NCBI GenBank assembly: GCA_900540345.1
Contig: UQFK01000001.1
Span: forward strand, 62,001 to 126,000
DNA length: 64,000 nt
From: an uncultured Eggerthella sp.
GTDB taxonomy: Bacteria > Actinomycetota > Coriobacteriia > Coriobacteriales > Eggerthellaceae
Direction of reading: 5' to 3'
Of this stretch, positions 33,061 to 42,135 are shown piece after piece. Numbering within the stretch: position 1 is the stretch's first letter; each line of letters begins with the position of its first letter. Under the pieces are notes generated by a model. That model did not search any database, had not been told where the DNA came from, and saw only the letters and a list, made by a program, of their open reading frames with translations. A program made the position numbers and the translations under genes.

Positions 33061-34602
33061 TTAGCGAACAAAGGATTCGACCGCGGCCTCGATAGCAGGG
33101 GTCGATCCTTCGATAACTTCATTAAAGCGAATAGGCTTTGCATCGAGCTGGGCCAATCCGTGCGGAATAGCGTTATGGCCTGTTTTGCGTGCGATCTCTT
33201 CATTGAGCTCACAACCGCTCAACGAAGCAATTTCAACAGGCAATTCGTCATTTGGTGCAAGTCCTTGAAGTGCTCTATAAACGCTATCACCAAACTTCGC
33301 CCAATGAGCTGTTGAAGCCACCAGAACAGGATTTTCACCACGGAGGTTCTGCGCTACTTTCATCGCGACTGCAGTATGCGGATCGATAAGATAATCGTAC
33401 TTATCAAGCGTTGCTTTGATGGTCTCAAGGCAGGTTGTACTATCAACAGAATCCGCCTTGAATTCGCTTTGGAGCGCAGATCGTGTAGCATCGTCGAGCG
33501 TGAAGGTCTTTTTTTCCTTAAGATCTCTCATCCAATCAGCTATAAGATCACTCTTGCGATCCGCAAGCTCAAAGAGCTGGCGCTCGACATTAGAAGAAAC
33601 GAGAATATCCATCGAAGGAGAAGGCGTGAGCACAAATTCGCGATTACGAATATCATAGGTGCCGGTATTGATGAAATCGGTCAGAACACGATTCTCGTTA
33701 CTCGCGCAGAAGAGTGTTTCGATGGGCGTACCGAGCTGTTTTGCATACCAGGCAGCAAGGATATTGCCAAAGTTTCCCGTCGGAACGCATACATCAATAG
33801 GATCGCCTGGTTCGATCTTGCCTTGTATGACCAGCTGGCCATATGCCGAAACATAGTAGACAACCTGCGGCAGCAAACGCCCCCAATTGATCGAATTAGC
33901 ACTCGAGAGCGCGACCTTGTGCTCGGTCATGAGCTTTTCATTGAAAGCATCGTCGTCGAAGACATTCTTCGCACCTGTTTGGCAATCATCAAAGTTTCCG
34001 CTAACCGCCCACACGTTGACGTTCTCGCCATCCTGCGTCGCCATCTGCTTGTACTGGATATCGCTCACACCGCCATCGGGATACAGGACTGCGATCTGAA
34101 TGCCGTCCTTATCCTTGAAGCCTTCGAGTGCAGCCTTTCCCGTATCGCCCGAAGTAGCGACTAAGATAAGAAACGTATTATCTATCACGCCTTCGCGACG
34201 CAATTTTGCAGCACTTTCGCTGAAGAAATAAGGGAGGCACTGCAATGCCATATCTTTGAATGCACTGGTAGGCCCATGCCATAATTCGAGCACATGCGTA
34301 TCATCGTCAAGCGAGGTGATCGGACAGATCTCTTCAGTGTCGAACGCTGCTCCGTAAGCCGCATGCATCAATCGCTCGATGGTCGTATCGTCAAGATCGG
34401 TGCCAAAAGCTTGATAGATCTTTGCAGCACGATCAGCATAGGGCAGTTTCGCCATCGCAACGATATCGTCAAGAGAAAAAGAAGGAAGCGACTGAGGGAC
34501 GAATAGACCGCCGCCCTGAGCAAGACCCTTCACCAAAGCTTCAGTGAACGTGATCGGCTCTTTGACATTTCCACGCGTATCAATATAACGATTGTGAGTC
34601 AT
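33061..34602 (-). CDS. thrC: Threonine synthase
   Basis: 513 residues, the long form of the family. The PLP-binding Lys lies in GPTSAFKDMALQ near residue 113; the phosphate-binding SGDTGKAALEG near 156 and VPTGNFGNILAAWYAK near 272 are also present. It converts O-phosphohomoserine to threonine. It is a single gene, transcribed divergently from the metal-dependent regulator; no other threonine-pathway gene is in the window. Confidence 0.97.
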   Translation of the reverse strand: MTHNRYIDTRGNVKEPITFTEALVKGLAQGGGLFVPQSLPSFSLDDIVAMAKLPYADRAAKIYQAFGTDLDDTTIERLMHAAYGAAFDTEEICPITSLDDDTHVLELWHGPTSAFKDMALQCLPYFFSESAAKLRREGVIDNTFLILVATSGDTGKAALEGFKDKDGIQIAVLYPDGGVSDIQYKQMATQDGENVNVWAVSGNFDDCQTGAKNVFDDDAFNEKLMTEHKVALSSANSINWGRLLPQVVYYVSAYGQLVIQGKIEPGDPIDVCVPTGNFGNILAAWYAKQLGTPIETLFCASNENRVLTDFINTGTYDIRNREFVLTPSPSMDILVSSNVERQLFELADRKSDLIADWMRDLKEKKTFTLDDATRSALQSEFKADSVDSTTCLETIKATLDKYDYLIDPHTAVAMKVAQNLRGENPVLVASTAHWAKFGDSVYRALQGLAPNDELPVEIASLSGCELNEEIARKTGHNAIPHGLAQLDAKPIRFNEVIEGSTPAIEAAVESFVR

Positions 34603-34773
34603 CTACATTCCTTCGTAAGGTTTTATTGCAGTTAATCAGTATACTATCAATAACGATCAGACAGCCTCTTGTTCGAAGCAGTGGCCGATCTTTAGGAAGG
34701 CGGTCAAAAATGTGCTTCTTACATGATCATTTAATCGAAAGTGAGTTGTATCGTGAGCAACGAAAAGGTCTCA

Positions 34774-35145
34774 ATGTCTCATGAAGACTATCTTGAAGCG
34801 ATCGTCATGCTGGGAGGTTCCCCTTCCAACCCCATCCGTTCAGTGGATGTTGCTGCAAAGATGGGTGTCTCTAAAGCATCAGTGTCAAAAGCGATCGCAG
34901 GTCTGAAGAGCGCAGGATTGCTCGATCAGCCTTTCTATGGCGATATTACACTCACCGAAGAGGGCTTTGCCTATGGCTCAGCTGTATTAAAGCGCCATGA
35001 GATGCTCACACGATTCCTCGTTAAAAGGATCGGCCTCGATCCAGAGGTCGCTGAAGAGGAAGCATGCCAAATGGAGCATGCTATCAGCGATGAATCATTC
35101 GAAAAGTGGCTCGATTACTTCAAAGACATCGGGCTTGAAAACTAA
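34774..35145 (+). CDS. DtxR/MntR-family metal-dependent transcriptional regulator
   Basis: 123 residues from the ATG at 34774, which has AAAAGG 5 bases upstream; GTG codons at 34741 and 34753 are alternatives. Short, MntR-like form: winged helix (SVDVAAKMGVSKASVSKAIAGLKSAG) plus dimerisation domain without the C-terminal SH3. Metal ligands are visible: Asp and Glu in HEDYLEAI, His in KRHEML, Glu/His in EEACQMEH. It binds DNA when loaded with Mn2+ or Fe2+. It is a candidate regulator of the feo operon in this window; no direct evidence. Confidence 0.88.
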   Translation: MSHEDYLEAIVMLGGSPSNPIRSVDVAAKMGVSKASVSKAIAGLKSAGLLDQPFYGDITLTEEGFAYGSAVLKRHEMLTRFLVKRIGLDPEVAEEEACQMEHAISDESFEKWLDYFKDIGLEN

Positions 35146-35156
35146 GCCAAAACCGA

Positions 35157-35588
35157 TCACTGCTGGGCAGATTCCATCTTCTCGACCAGCTGAACAATAC
35201 GCTCGGAATACTCTGGATGCTCAATGCCTGCCTCTGTCAGATCGATGATCGGCGCATCATTCCAAAGCGTTTCCAATCGATAATACTCACGCGCCTCAGG
35301 TTGAAATACGTCGATGATGAAATTGCCATAATCAAGCAATTCCCATGTATGATCCTTCGTTTCCTCGCGCGAGAATGGTTTCACCCCTGCCTCAATACGA
35401 AGTGCATCTTCGATCGCCTCAAGGATTGCGCCAACATGAGGAGTATTGCGTGCCGTAGCAATGACGAAATAATCGGTCACGTCTACTAGTTGCCCCACTT
35501 CGAGCACCATGATATCGGTCGCCTTATGCTCGTCAGCTGCTTTCGCAGCGATTAGAGCGCATTCACGAGCAGAGAACTTCTCGGTCAT
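35157..35588 (-). CDS. rsfS: Ribosomal silencing factor RsfS
   Basis: 143 residues. RsfS/DUF143 core: KATDIMVLEVGQLVDVTDYFVIATARN, DHTWELLDYGNFIIDVF, ARDYY-like end (AREYYRLETLW). It binds ribosomal protein uL14 and blocks subunit joining when nutrients are low. It is the last gene of the nadD-yqeK-rsfS run, 11 bases after yqeK. AAGGAG precedes the ATG. Confidence 0.95.
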   Translation of the reverse strand: MTEKFSARECALIAAKAADEHKATDIMVLEVGQLVDVTDYFVIATARNTPHVGAILEAIEDALRIEAGVKPFSREETKDHTWELLDYGNFIIDVFQPEAREYYRLETLWNDAPIIDLTEAGIEHPEYSERIVQLVEKMESAQQ

Positions 35589-35599
35589 CAAAAAACTCC

Positions 35600-36661
35600 T
35601 TATTCACTATCACGCTGACGTTCAGCGCAGTAGAAATTCCATACTTCGACCGCGTCAACATTGAGCGGACGATTGGAACGCAAGAGATAAACAAGTCCTT
35701 CACGCTGAACCGCCAAGAACAGATCGACCAGATCGATCTTGCCGATCTGATTGTAGAGATCGCGATAGACCTGAACATCATTTCCAGGCTCGAGCTTATC
35801 AGCGCAGAACACGATCATATCGAGCGGCGTCATACCAAGACCACCCACGGTGTGACGCTCAATAGCCTGAAAGACCTCTTCTCCAAACTCTGGGAATTCA
35901 TCTGCAAGTACCGCAGCAGCTGTAGGACCATGCAGTAACTGCGGCATGTTTATCTGCATCGGGCCATCGATGTCGAGCTGATAGTGTGCGATTCGGTCGC
36001 GCAACCGTTTCGGAGAAAGCGCTTTATCCCAATCGTGCAACAATCCTGCAATACGCGCGATGCGAGGATCGACATCATAAGCAAGCGCCATCTTCTCAGC
36101 TGTTTCAGCCACCATGACACTATGAACAAAACGCGAAGGCTTAACACGACGACGTAGCAGAGCTTTCATGCGTTTGAAATTCGTATTGCTCAAAGGCTTT
36201 TCGACCGAAAGGATAATGCCTTTATCTGTTGGCGCATATGCGAACTCTGAAAGCGCTTCAGGATCACGCGCACTGGCGCATTTGAAGGTATTCGCTGCAA
36301 GATAGGTTTTGATATCCTTTTTGTTCGCATCCTCGATTGCTACCTGCTCCCTACCAGCGCGCTCACTCGCCACACCAAGCTGTGCTTCGCGAGCAGCCTG
36401 AATGCGAGGTATAGGTTCAGTAGAATGGGGATCGTCTTCTGCATGGATGACACTCAAACGCGAACGACCCTTTGGACGCTGCAAGAGCGGCTTTGCAGAT
36501 ACAGGAATATCGTTGGTTTCTGCAACATATTCACCTGAATCTTCGTGGTAATTAGGCAGGGCTTGTTCACGCGCATGACGCGCATGGGAAAGATCCTCTG
36601 AGTTTTCTTCCTCGTCCCCAAATGATGCAGAGTCGAGGAAAACACGTTCTGAAGAAGCCAT
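35600..36661 (-). CDS. yqeK: YqeK-like HD-domain phosphohydrolase with long N-terminal extension
   Basis: 353 residues. The HD domain occupies about 165-350: His in RFVHSVMVAE (about 180), the HD pair in LLHDWDK (209-210), His in LLHGPTAA (244) and ERHTVG (272), then FCADKLEP. YqeK members hydrolyse diadenosine tetraphosphate. The first 160 residues are charged, low in hydrophobics and probably disordered; family members are usually near 190-200 residues. It sits between nadD and rsfS, the usual order. Confidence 0.9.
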   Translation of the reverse strand: MASSERVFLDSASFGDEEENSEDLSHARHAREQALPNYHEDSGEYVAETNDIPVSAKPLLQRPKGRSRLSVIHAEDDPHSTEPIPRIQAAREAQLGVASERAGREQVAIEDANKKDIKTYLAANTFKCASARDPEALSEFAYAPTDKGIILSVEKPLSNTNFKRMKALLRRRVKPSRFVHSVMVAETAEKMALAYDVDPRIARIAGLLHDWDKALSPKRLRDRIAHYQLDIDGPMQINMPQLLHGPTAAAVLADEFPEFGEEVFQAIERHTVGGLGMTPLDMIVFCADKLEPGNDVQVYRDLYNQIGKIDLVDLFLAVQREGLVYLLRSNRPLNVDAVEVWNFYCAERQRDSE

Positions 36662-36664
36662 CGA

Positions 36665-37324
36665 TCAATCTCCGTAAAGTCCAACAGATTCAATATACTC
36701 TAAAACTGCTGGCGGGATAAGATATCTTACTGATCGGTTACCGAGAATTCGCTTACGGATATCACTCGAGGAAAGCTCGAAGAGCGGAGCCTCGACGAAC
36801 AACGTTCGAAATCCTGCAGCGCGAAGCTTCTCTGCAACCTGTGGGCTGCGCAAATTCGTACTACGAGGACGGTTGAGCCCCACGAAGCTTGCCAGCTTAG
36901 AGAGCTTTCGCGCATCTCGCCACGTAGGCAACGTCTCGATCGCATCAGCTCCCGCAATGAAATAGAGCTTCACATTTTCAGGAAAATGATCCCGCAGGGC
37001 TTCGAGTGTATCGACCGTATAGGTGTCTCCCTCGCGATCGACTTCAAGCGTGCTCACATCAAAATAAGGGTTATCAGCTGTTGCTAATCGACACATAGCG
37101 ACACGATCAGCCGCATCACTCACCTTCGTATGCTTCTTAAAAACGGGGGTTCCTGTAGGCATGAAAAGCACACCATCGAGCTTGAGTGCATCGCGAGCTT
37201 GTTCTGCACATACCAAATGACCCATGTGAATAGGATCGAATGTGCCACCCATGATACCCAGACGGTATGTCTTGCCTGGATCATCCTTGCCAAGGTCATC
37301 AAAGCGCTTGCTTATAAGAGGCAC
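36665..37324 (-). CDS. nadD: Nicotinate-nucleotide adenylyltransferase
   Basis: 219 residues. Nucleotidyltransferase motifs: GGTFDPIHMGHL near 26-37 and ISSSDIRKRI-like SSSDIRKRIL near 185. It makes deamido-NAD+ from nicotinate mononucleotide and ATP. The GTG start overlaps the last base of the proA stop (TAGTG). The first 20 residues precede the core and the start is therefore somewhat uncertain. Confidence 0.95.
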   Translation of the reverse strand: MPLISKRFDDLGKDDPGKTYRLGIMGGTFDPIHMGHLVCAEQARDALKLDGVLFMPTGTPVFKKHTKVSDAADRVAMCRLATADNPYFDVSTLEVDREGDTYTVDTLEALRDHFPENVKLYFIAGADAIETLPTWRDARKLSKLASFVGLNRPRSTNLRSPQVAEKLRAAGFRTLFVEAPLFELSSSDIRKRILGNRSVRYLIPPAVLEYIESVGLYGD

Positions 37325-38586
37325 TATGCACGCACCTGACCTTCGCCTTCGACGATGTACTTGTAGGTGGTGAGCGCATCAAGAGCAAAGGGGCCACGCA
37401 CATGCAGCTTCTGCGTTGAGATACCGATCTCGGCACCCAATCCGAATTCTCCACCATCCGTAAAGCGTGTTGAGGCGTTAATATAAACGGCAGCTGCATC
37501 CACTTGGCGCGCAAAGGTTTGCGCCGCTTGCTTATCTTCGGCAACGATAGCCTCAGAATGCCTCGTACCATAACGGTTGATATGAGTGATCGCTTCATCC
37601 AAGCCCGATGTGGTCTTGATGCTGATCTCCATGTCGAGATATTCAGTTCCCCAATCAAGCTCTGTTGCAGCCACGGTCGCAATATCAAGTCGTGCAGCGA
37701 TCTCGCCTACCAACTCATCACCATGGATACAGACGCCCGCTTTGGCGAGCTGGCAGAGCAACTCAGGAAGGCACTCATACGCGATACTACGGTCGACGAG
37801 CACCGATTCGCATGCGTTGCACACACCAATGCGTTGAGTCTTCGCGTTCATCACGATCGGATAGGCCTTCGAAAGATCGGCTGATTCATGGATATAGACA
37901 TGACAATTGCCTGTTCCTGTCTCGATGACAGGCACAAGCGAATGCTCAACGCAATGACGGATAAGGCCTTCACCACCACGCGGAATAAGCACATCGATCA
38001 GATCACGCAAGGTGAACAGCTCATCAGTGACCGCACGATCCGTTGAATCGATAACCACCACACAATCCTTCGGTAGTCCCACGCTCTCAAGCGCATCACG
38101 CAAGACAGCGCCCAGCGCAACAGCAGATTCAATAGCAAGCGATCCTCCACGCAACACACACGCGTTACCTGATTTCACGCAGATGCCCGCCGCATCAACG
38201 GTGACATTCGGGCGAGCTTCATAGACCATAGCCACCACACCAAGTGGTACGGTTACACGAGTGAGCTTAAGGTTGTTATACAACACACGCTCCTCGAGCA
38301 CCTTGCCTGTCGGATCGGGCAGATCGGCAAGCGACTCGAGCGCTGCTGCGATAGCGTCGATGCGCCCCGCATCCAGCATAAGACGATCGAGCAAGCTTTC
38401 TTTTGTGCCCTTCGTGCGAGCAGCCTCCATATCGCGCGCATTCGCGCAAAGCACCTCTTGGGTACGTTGACGCAAAGCGCTCGCCATCGCAAACAGTGCT
38501 TCATTGCGCTTAGCCTCACTCGCCTGAGAAAGGGCGATCGAAGCCTCTCGTGCTGCTTGGGCAGCCTGTTTCGCTAAACCGTTCAT
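37324..38586 (-). CDS. proA: Gamma-glutamyl phosphate reductase
   Basis: 420 residues, aldehyde-dehydrogenase fold, with the catalytic Cys region RIGVCNACESVLVD near 255 and GNACVLRGGSLAIESA near 140. It reduces gamma-glutamyl phosphate with NADPH in proline synthesis. It lies 10 bases after proB. Confidence 0.97.
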   Translation of the reverse strand: MNGLAKQAAQAAREASIALSQASEAKRNEALFAMASALRQRTQEVLCANARDMEAARTKGTKESLLDRLMLDAGRIDAIAAALESLADLPDPTGKVLEERVLYNNLKLTRVTVPLGVVAMVYEARPNVTVDAAGICVKSGNACVLRGGSLAIESAVALGAVLRDALESVGLPKDCVVVIDSTDRAVTDELFTLRDLIDVLIPRGGEGLIRHCVEHSLVPVIETGTGNCHVYIHESADLSKAYPIVMNAKTQRIGVCNACESVLVDRSIAYECLPELLCQLAKAGVCIHGDELVGEIAARLDIATVAATELDWGTEYLDMEISIKTTSGLDEAITHINRYGTRHSEAIVAEDKQAAQTFARQVDAAAVYINASTRFTDGGEFGLGAEIGISTQKLHVRGPFALDALTTYKYIVEGEGQVRA

Positions 38587-38596
38587 TCTGTCCCGC

Positions 38597-39724
38597 TTAC
38601 TCGAAAACTACTAATTCATCTCGATGAACAACTGGGTGCTGAGCGAGATTTTTCAGCAGCTCGTTGTTCTTGATCTCTTTTTGGGTGCGCCCACATGCAA
38701 GTGCGATCTCAGACGCGGATGCACCTGCCTTGCCACGTGCGACGATAGTGCCGCTCTCATTAATGATGTCGATGATATCATCGACATCGAAACTTCCCTC
38801 AACACCGCGTACACCCACCGCAAGAAGTGATGAACCACGCGACACAAGTGCTTCATGAGCTCCCGCATCGATGACGACTAAGCCCTTCGCGGTATCGCCC
38901 AACGCTATCCAGAGCTTCTTTGGCGTGATGTCATGAGCGATCCCTTGTGGAGAGAAACGCGTACCAACCGCTTCCCCTTTAGCCAGTTTAATAAGGCTCT
39001 CTTCATTGCGCCCTTGGCAGATGACCATGTCAATGCCCGCAACCATGAGAACACGTGCCGCACGAATCTTCGTGATCATGCCACCCGATCCCACAGTCGA
39101 GCTCGAACCGCCTGCTACCGCCATGAGATCAGGCGTGATTCTAGTGACCTGAGGGATGAGCGTTGCAGAAGTATCTTCAAAAGGATTGGCAGTATAGAGC
39201 CCATCAATATCTGAGAAGATAACGCATAACTGCGCCTTCACAAGACACGCAACCAGCGCTGCGAGTGTATCGTTGTCGCCAAAACGAAGCTGATCGACCG
39301 AAACAGTATCATTCTCGTTGATGATCGGGATCACACCAAGATCAAGAAGGCGCTCGAGTGTATCGCGCACGTGCAAGTATTGCTCGCGATCAGCCGTGAT
39401 CTGGCGGGTGATGAGCACGAGAGAGGTTAGCATATCGTAGATCGCAAACGATCGAGCGTAAGAGCTGATGAGGATATTCGTCCCTACCGAAGCTGCTGCC
39501 TGAAGTGATGGCGTGTCGCTCGGTCGCCTCTCGATGCCAAGAGCTTCAATCCCACACGCTACCGCACCACTCGTCACGATGATGGGCGTCCAGCCAAGAG
39601 TGCGTATTGCATCGACTTGAGCAGCAAGCCCATCAAGATAGGCAGTATCGAGCAAACCCTCGTCATCCACAAGCGTTGAAGAACCGATCTTGATGACCAT
39701 GATCTTCTTCTGTTCAAGCGTCAT
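38597..39724 (-). CDS. proB: Glutamate 5-kinase
   Basis: 375 residues from the ATG at 39724 (AAGGAG upstream). Amino-acid kinase domain (KIGSSTLVDDEG; VTSGAVACGIEALG; INENDTVSVDQLRFGDNDTLAA) and a C-terminal PUA domain from about 280. It phosphorylates glutamate, the feedback-regulated first step of proline synthesis. It sits between obg and proA. Confidence 0.97.
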   Translation of the reverse strand: MTLEQKKIMVIKIGSSTLVDDEGLLDTAYLDGLAAQVDAIRTLGWTPIIVTSGAVACGIEALGIERRPSDTPSLQAAASVGTNILISSYARSFAIYDMLTSLVLITRQITADREQYLHVRDTLERLLDLGVIPIINENDTVSVDQLRFGDNDTLAALVACLVKAQLCVIFSDIDGLYTANPFEDTSATLIPQVTRITPDLMAVAGGSSSTVGSGGMITKIRAARVLMVAGIDMVICQGRNEESLIKLAKGEAVGTRFSPQGIAHDITPKKLWIALGDTAKGLVVIDAGAHEALVSRGSSLLAVGVRGVEGSFDVDDIIDIINESGTIVARGKAGASASEIALACGRTQKEIKNNELLKNLAQHPVVHRDELVVFE

Positions 39725-39772
39725 GCTCTTTATCTCCTTATACAACCTGGCATCTTGCTGCACTGCATGCAA

Positions 39773-41167
39773 TTAAAGCTCAAGGCCATTGAACGCATCG
39801 TCGTGCATCTTCGAGGATTCGAACTCGAATTCGTAGCCCAAGATACGAATCTCGTCTCCATCGCGCGCGCCTGCCTTCTCAAGTGCGGTATCGAGACCAA
39901 GGCGCTTGAAGCGATGCTGCAAGAATGCGATGGCTTCATCGTTGTCCCAGTCGGTTTGGATGACCATGCGCTCTATCTGCTTGCCACTCACGCGGAACAC
40001 ACCTTCTGAAAGCTGCGTGATATCGTAGTGCTGGCGGCGCTCTTGACGCTTATGCTCCCAGATCTGGTCGAAGCGTTCCTGAGATTCGTATTCTTTGCGC
40101 GCCTGTTCACGCAACTTCTGCACTTCCCCACCAGTAGCAGCCATCAATGCATCAATACCTTGGTTTGTAACGGTACTCGTAAGAAATACGCGCGGGTTGA
40201 GAGGACTTGTCGCAAACTCATCGCCACCCGCTAACGCAAGTGAATCAGCGCGCACTACTTCTTGCAATCGTGCTGCTGCCTCTTCTGCACCTGGCATATC
40301 GATCTTATTGCCTACAACGATACAAGGACGCTTGGCAAGCTCAGGAGCATAAAGTTCGAGCTCGTTTTTGATGATCTCGTAATCTTCGACAGGATCGCGC
40401 CCTTCGAAACCACCCGAAAGGTCGACCACATGTAAGATGATGGCGCTTCGCTCGATATGGCGCAGGAATTCATGCCCAAGTCCTTTTCCTTCATGTGCGC
40501 CTTCAATGAGCCCTGGAACATCAGCAACCACATAGCTATAGTCTTGGATCTTCACCACGCCAAGATTTGGAACGAGTGTAGTGAAAGGATAATCGGCGAT
40601 CTTAGGCTTCGCTGCTGACATGCGCGCGATAAGCGAGGATTTTCCCGCTGAGGGCACACCTACTAATGCAGCGTCAGCCATCAATTTCATCTCAAGCTCG
40701 ATCCAGCACTCTTCAGCAGGAACACCCAATTCCGCAAACGCCGGTGCTCGTCGTGTCGGGGTAACGAAATGAGTATTTCCTCGGCCTCCTGGTCCTCCTT
40801 CTGCAACGATGACCTCTTCACCATCGCGAGTCAGATCAGCCAGGATCTCGCCGGTCTGTTTCGTCTCTTCGAAATACTCGCGTACCACAGTACCGACTGG
40901 TACTTTCAAAATGAGATCTTCACCATTGGCACCGTGCATCTTCGAACCCTTGCCATGAGTGCCACGCGTTGCTTTGAAGTGGTGTTTGAAACGATAATCG
41001 ATGAGTGTCGACACACCAGCATCAGCGCGCACGATAACATTGCCGCCGCGACCACCATCACCACCGTCAGGGCCACCCTTCGGCACATGAGCCTCGCGGC
41101 GAAATGACATGCACCCTGCACCGCCATCTCCTGCTTTAACGTGTATGCGAACTTTATCGATGAACAT
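39773..41167 (-). CDS. obg: GTPase Obg/CgtA
   Basis: 464 residues from the ATG at 41167. The Gly-rich Obg fold (KAGDGGAGCMSFRREAHVPKGGPDGG) is followed by the G domain (GVPSAGKSS near 166, DVPGLIEGA near 213, NKID near 288) and a C-terminal OCT domain. It takes part in 50S assembly and stress control. It follows rpmA, as in most bacteria. Confidence 0.97.
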   Translation of the reverse strand: MFIDKVRIHVKAGDGGAGCMSFRREAHVPKGGPDGGDGGRGGNVIVRADAGVSTLIDYRFKHHFKATRGTHGKGSKMHGANGEDLILKVPVGTVVREYFEETKQTGEILADLTRDGEEVIVAEGGPGGRGNTHFVTPTRRAPAFAELGVPAEECWIELEMKLMADAALVGVPSAGKSSLIARMSAAKPKIADYPFTTLVPNLGVVKIQDYSYVVADVPGLIEGAHEGKGLGHEFLRHIERSAIILHVVDLSGGFEGRDPVEDYEIIKNELELYAPELAKRPCIVVGNKIDMPGAEEAAARLQEVVRADSLALAGGDEFATSPLNPRVFLTSTVTNQGIDALMAATGGEVQKLREQARKEYESQERFDQIWEHKRQERRQHYDITQLSEGVFRVSGKQIERMVIQTDWDNDEAIAFLQHRFKRLGLDTALEKAGARDGDEIRILGYEFEFESSKMHDDAFNGLEL

Positions 41168-41238
41168 GATGTTCCATTCTAAACGAAAAGCCCCCTGCAC
41201 ATGCAGAGGGCTCCAACAATTACCTATGATAGGGTTCG

Positions 41239-41490
41239 TTATGCCTGAGGGCGAACATGAACCTTGCGGCGAACACCCTTGGTGTATTCAACGACACCCT
41301 CGCACAGTGCAAACAGCGTATCGTCTTTGCCACGACCAACATTCTCGCCAGGATGAATGCGGGTGCCACGTTGACGAACCAGGATCACACCAGGACCGAC
41401 CTGCTCACCAGCGAAACGCTTACAACCAAGACGCTTCGACTGAGAATCGCGACCATTGCGGATGGAACCTTGACCTTTCTTGTGTGCCAT
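41239..41490 (-). CDS. rpmA: Ribosomal protein bL27
   Basis: 83 residues, full length: MAHKKGQGSIRNGRDSQSKRLGCKRF start region, GTRIHPGENVGRGKDDTLFA. The N-terminus is the mature MAHKK type, not the Firmicutes type with a cleaved leader. It lies 15 bases after rplU. Confidence 0.98.
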   Translation of the reverse strand: MAHKKGQGSIRNGRDSQSKRLGCKRFAGEQVGPGVILVRQRGTRIHPGENVGRGKDDTLFALCEGVVEYTKGVRRKVHVRPQA

Positions 41491-41505
41491 TCTATTCCCT
41501 CCTTC

Positions 41506-41829
41506 TTATTTCTTCGCTTTAGCAGAACCAACGGACACGATCTTGACGCGTGTGAGATTCTGACGATGACCACGAGTACGTTTATAGTTCTTGCGCTTCT
41601 TGAACTTGAAGATGATCTGCTTCTCGCCCTTGAACTGCTCGACAACCTCTGCCTCGACCTTAGTCTTTGCAGCCTTCGCAGGATCAAAGGTGAACTTGTC
41701 GCCATCTACGACCGCGATAGCGGGCAGTGCAACCTTAGCACCGACCTCTGCATCGAGCTTCTCGATATTAAGATAATCTCCGGTAGCGACCTTGTACTGC
41801 TTACCACCGGTTTTAACAATTGCGTACAT
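41506..41829 (-). CDS. rplU: Ribosomal protein bL21
   Basis: 107 residues from the ATG at 41829; the start MYAIVKTGGKQYKV is the family N-terminus and the longer frame was rejected. The C-terminal KKRKNYKRTRGHRQNLTRV binds 23S rRNA. It is the first gene of the rplU-rpmA-obg-pro-nadD-yqeK-rsfS block, with a good promoter upstream. Confidence 0.98.
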   Translation of the reverse strand: MYAIVKTGGKQYKVATGDYLNIEKLDAEVGAKVALPAIAVVDGDKFTFDPAKAAKTKVEAEVVEQFKGEKQIIFKFKKRKNYKRTRGHRQNLTRVKIVSVGSAKAKK

Positions 41830-41865
41830 GCATACTCCTATAAATGTGTCAAAACGCAAGCCGTT

Positions 41866-41894
41866 ATCTTATCAGCCCATGAGGCGTAAGTCAA
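41866..41894 (-). promoter_or_regulatory. Promoter of the rplU operon
   Basis: On the minus strand TTGACT (41889-41894) and TAAGAT (41866-41871) are separated by exactly 17 bases, about 37 bases before the rplU start. This is one of the best sigma-70-type promoters in the window. Confidence 0.75.
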
Positions 41895-42135
41895 CAAACC
41901 TTCAAAGCGTTTACCATTAAAAGTATTCGTTTAGGCGTTGTGCGATCTCGAACACGATCGAGGGAAAAGATAATGTTCGGCACTTCGTCGCTACCTTCCG
42001 CGCTTCAAATGCACAACACTCCAAAGTTCCAACAGCCTAAGCATTATCCATTCACACAGAAGAAAGCCTTACTATTCTATAGTGATTCGCGCATGCTTGT
42101 CATGAGTTTTTTCATAGGCGGCACGATTTCTTACA
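41895..42135. other. Gene-free stretch between polA and the rplU promoter
   Basis: This is the remainder of the only gap over 300 bases (41830-42135). I see no RNA gene, clear hairpin terminator for polA, or convincing coding frame. A plus-strand open frame at 41940-42215 runs into polA and has no family resemblance. Confidence 0.6.

Noticed and set aside
33376..34164. 262-residue plus-strand frame antisense to thrC
   Set aside because: It is an antisense shadow; thrC motifs are complete on the other strand.
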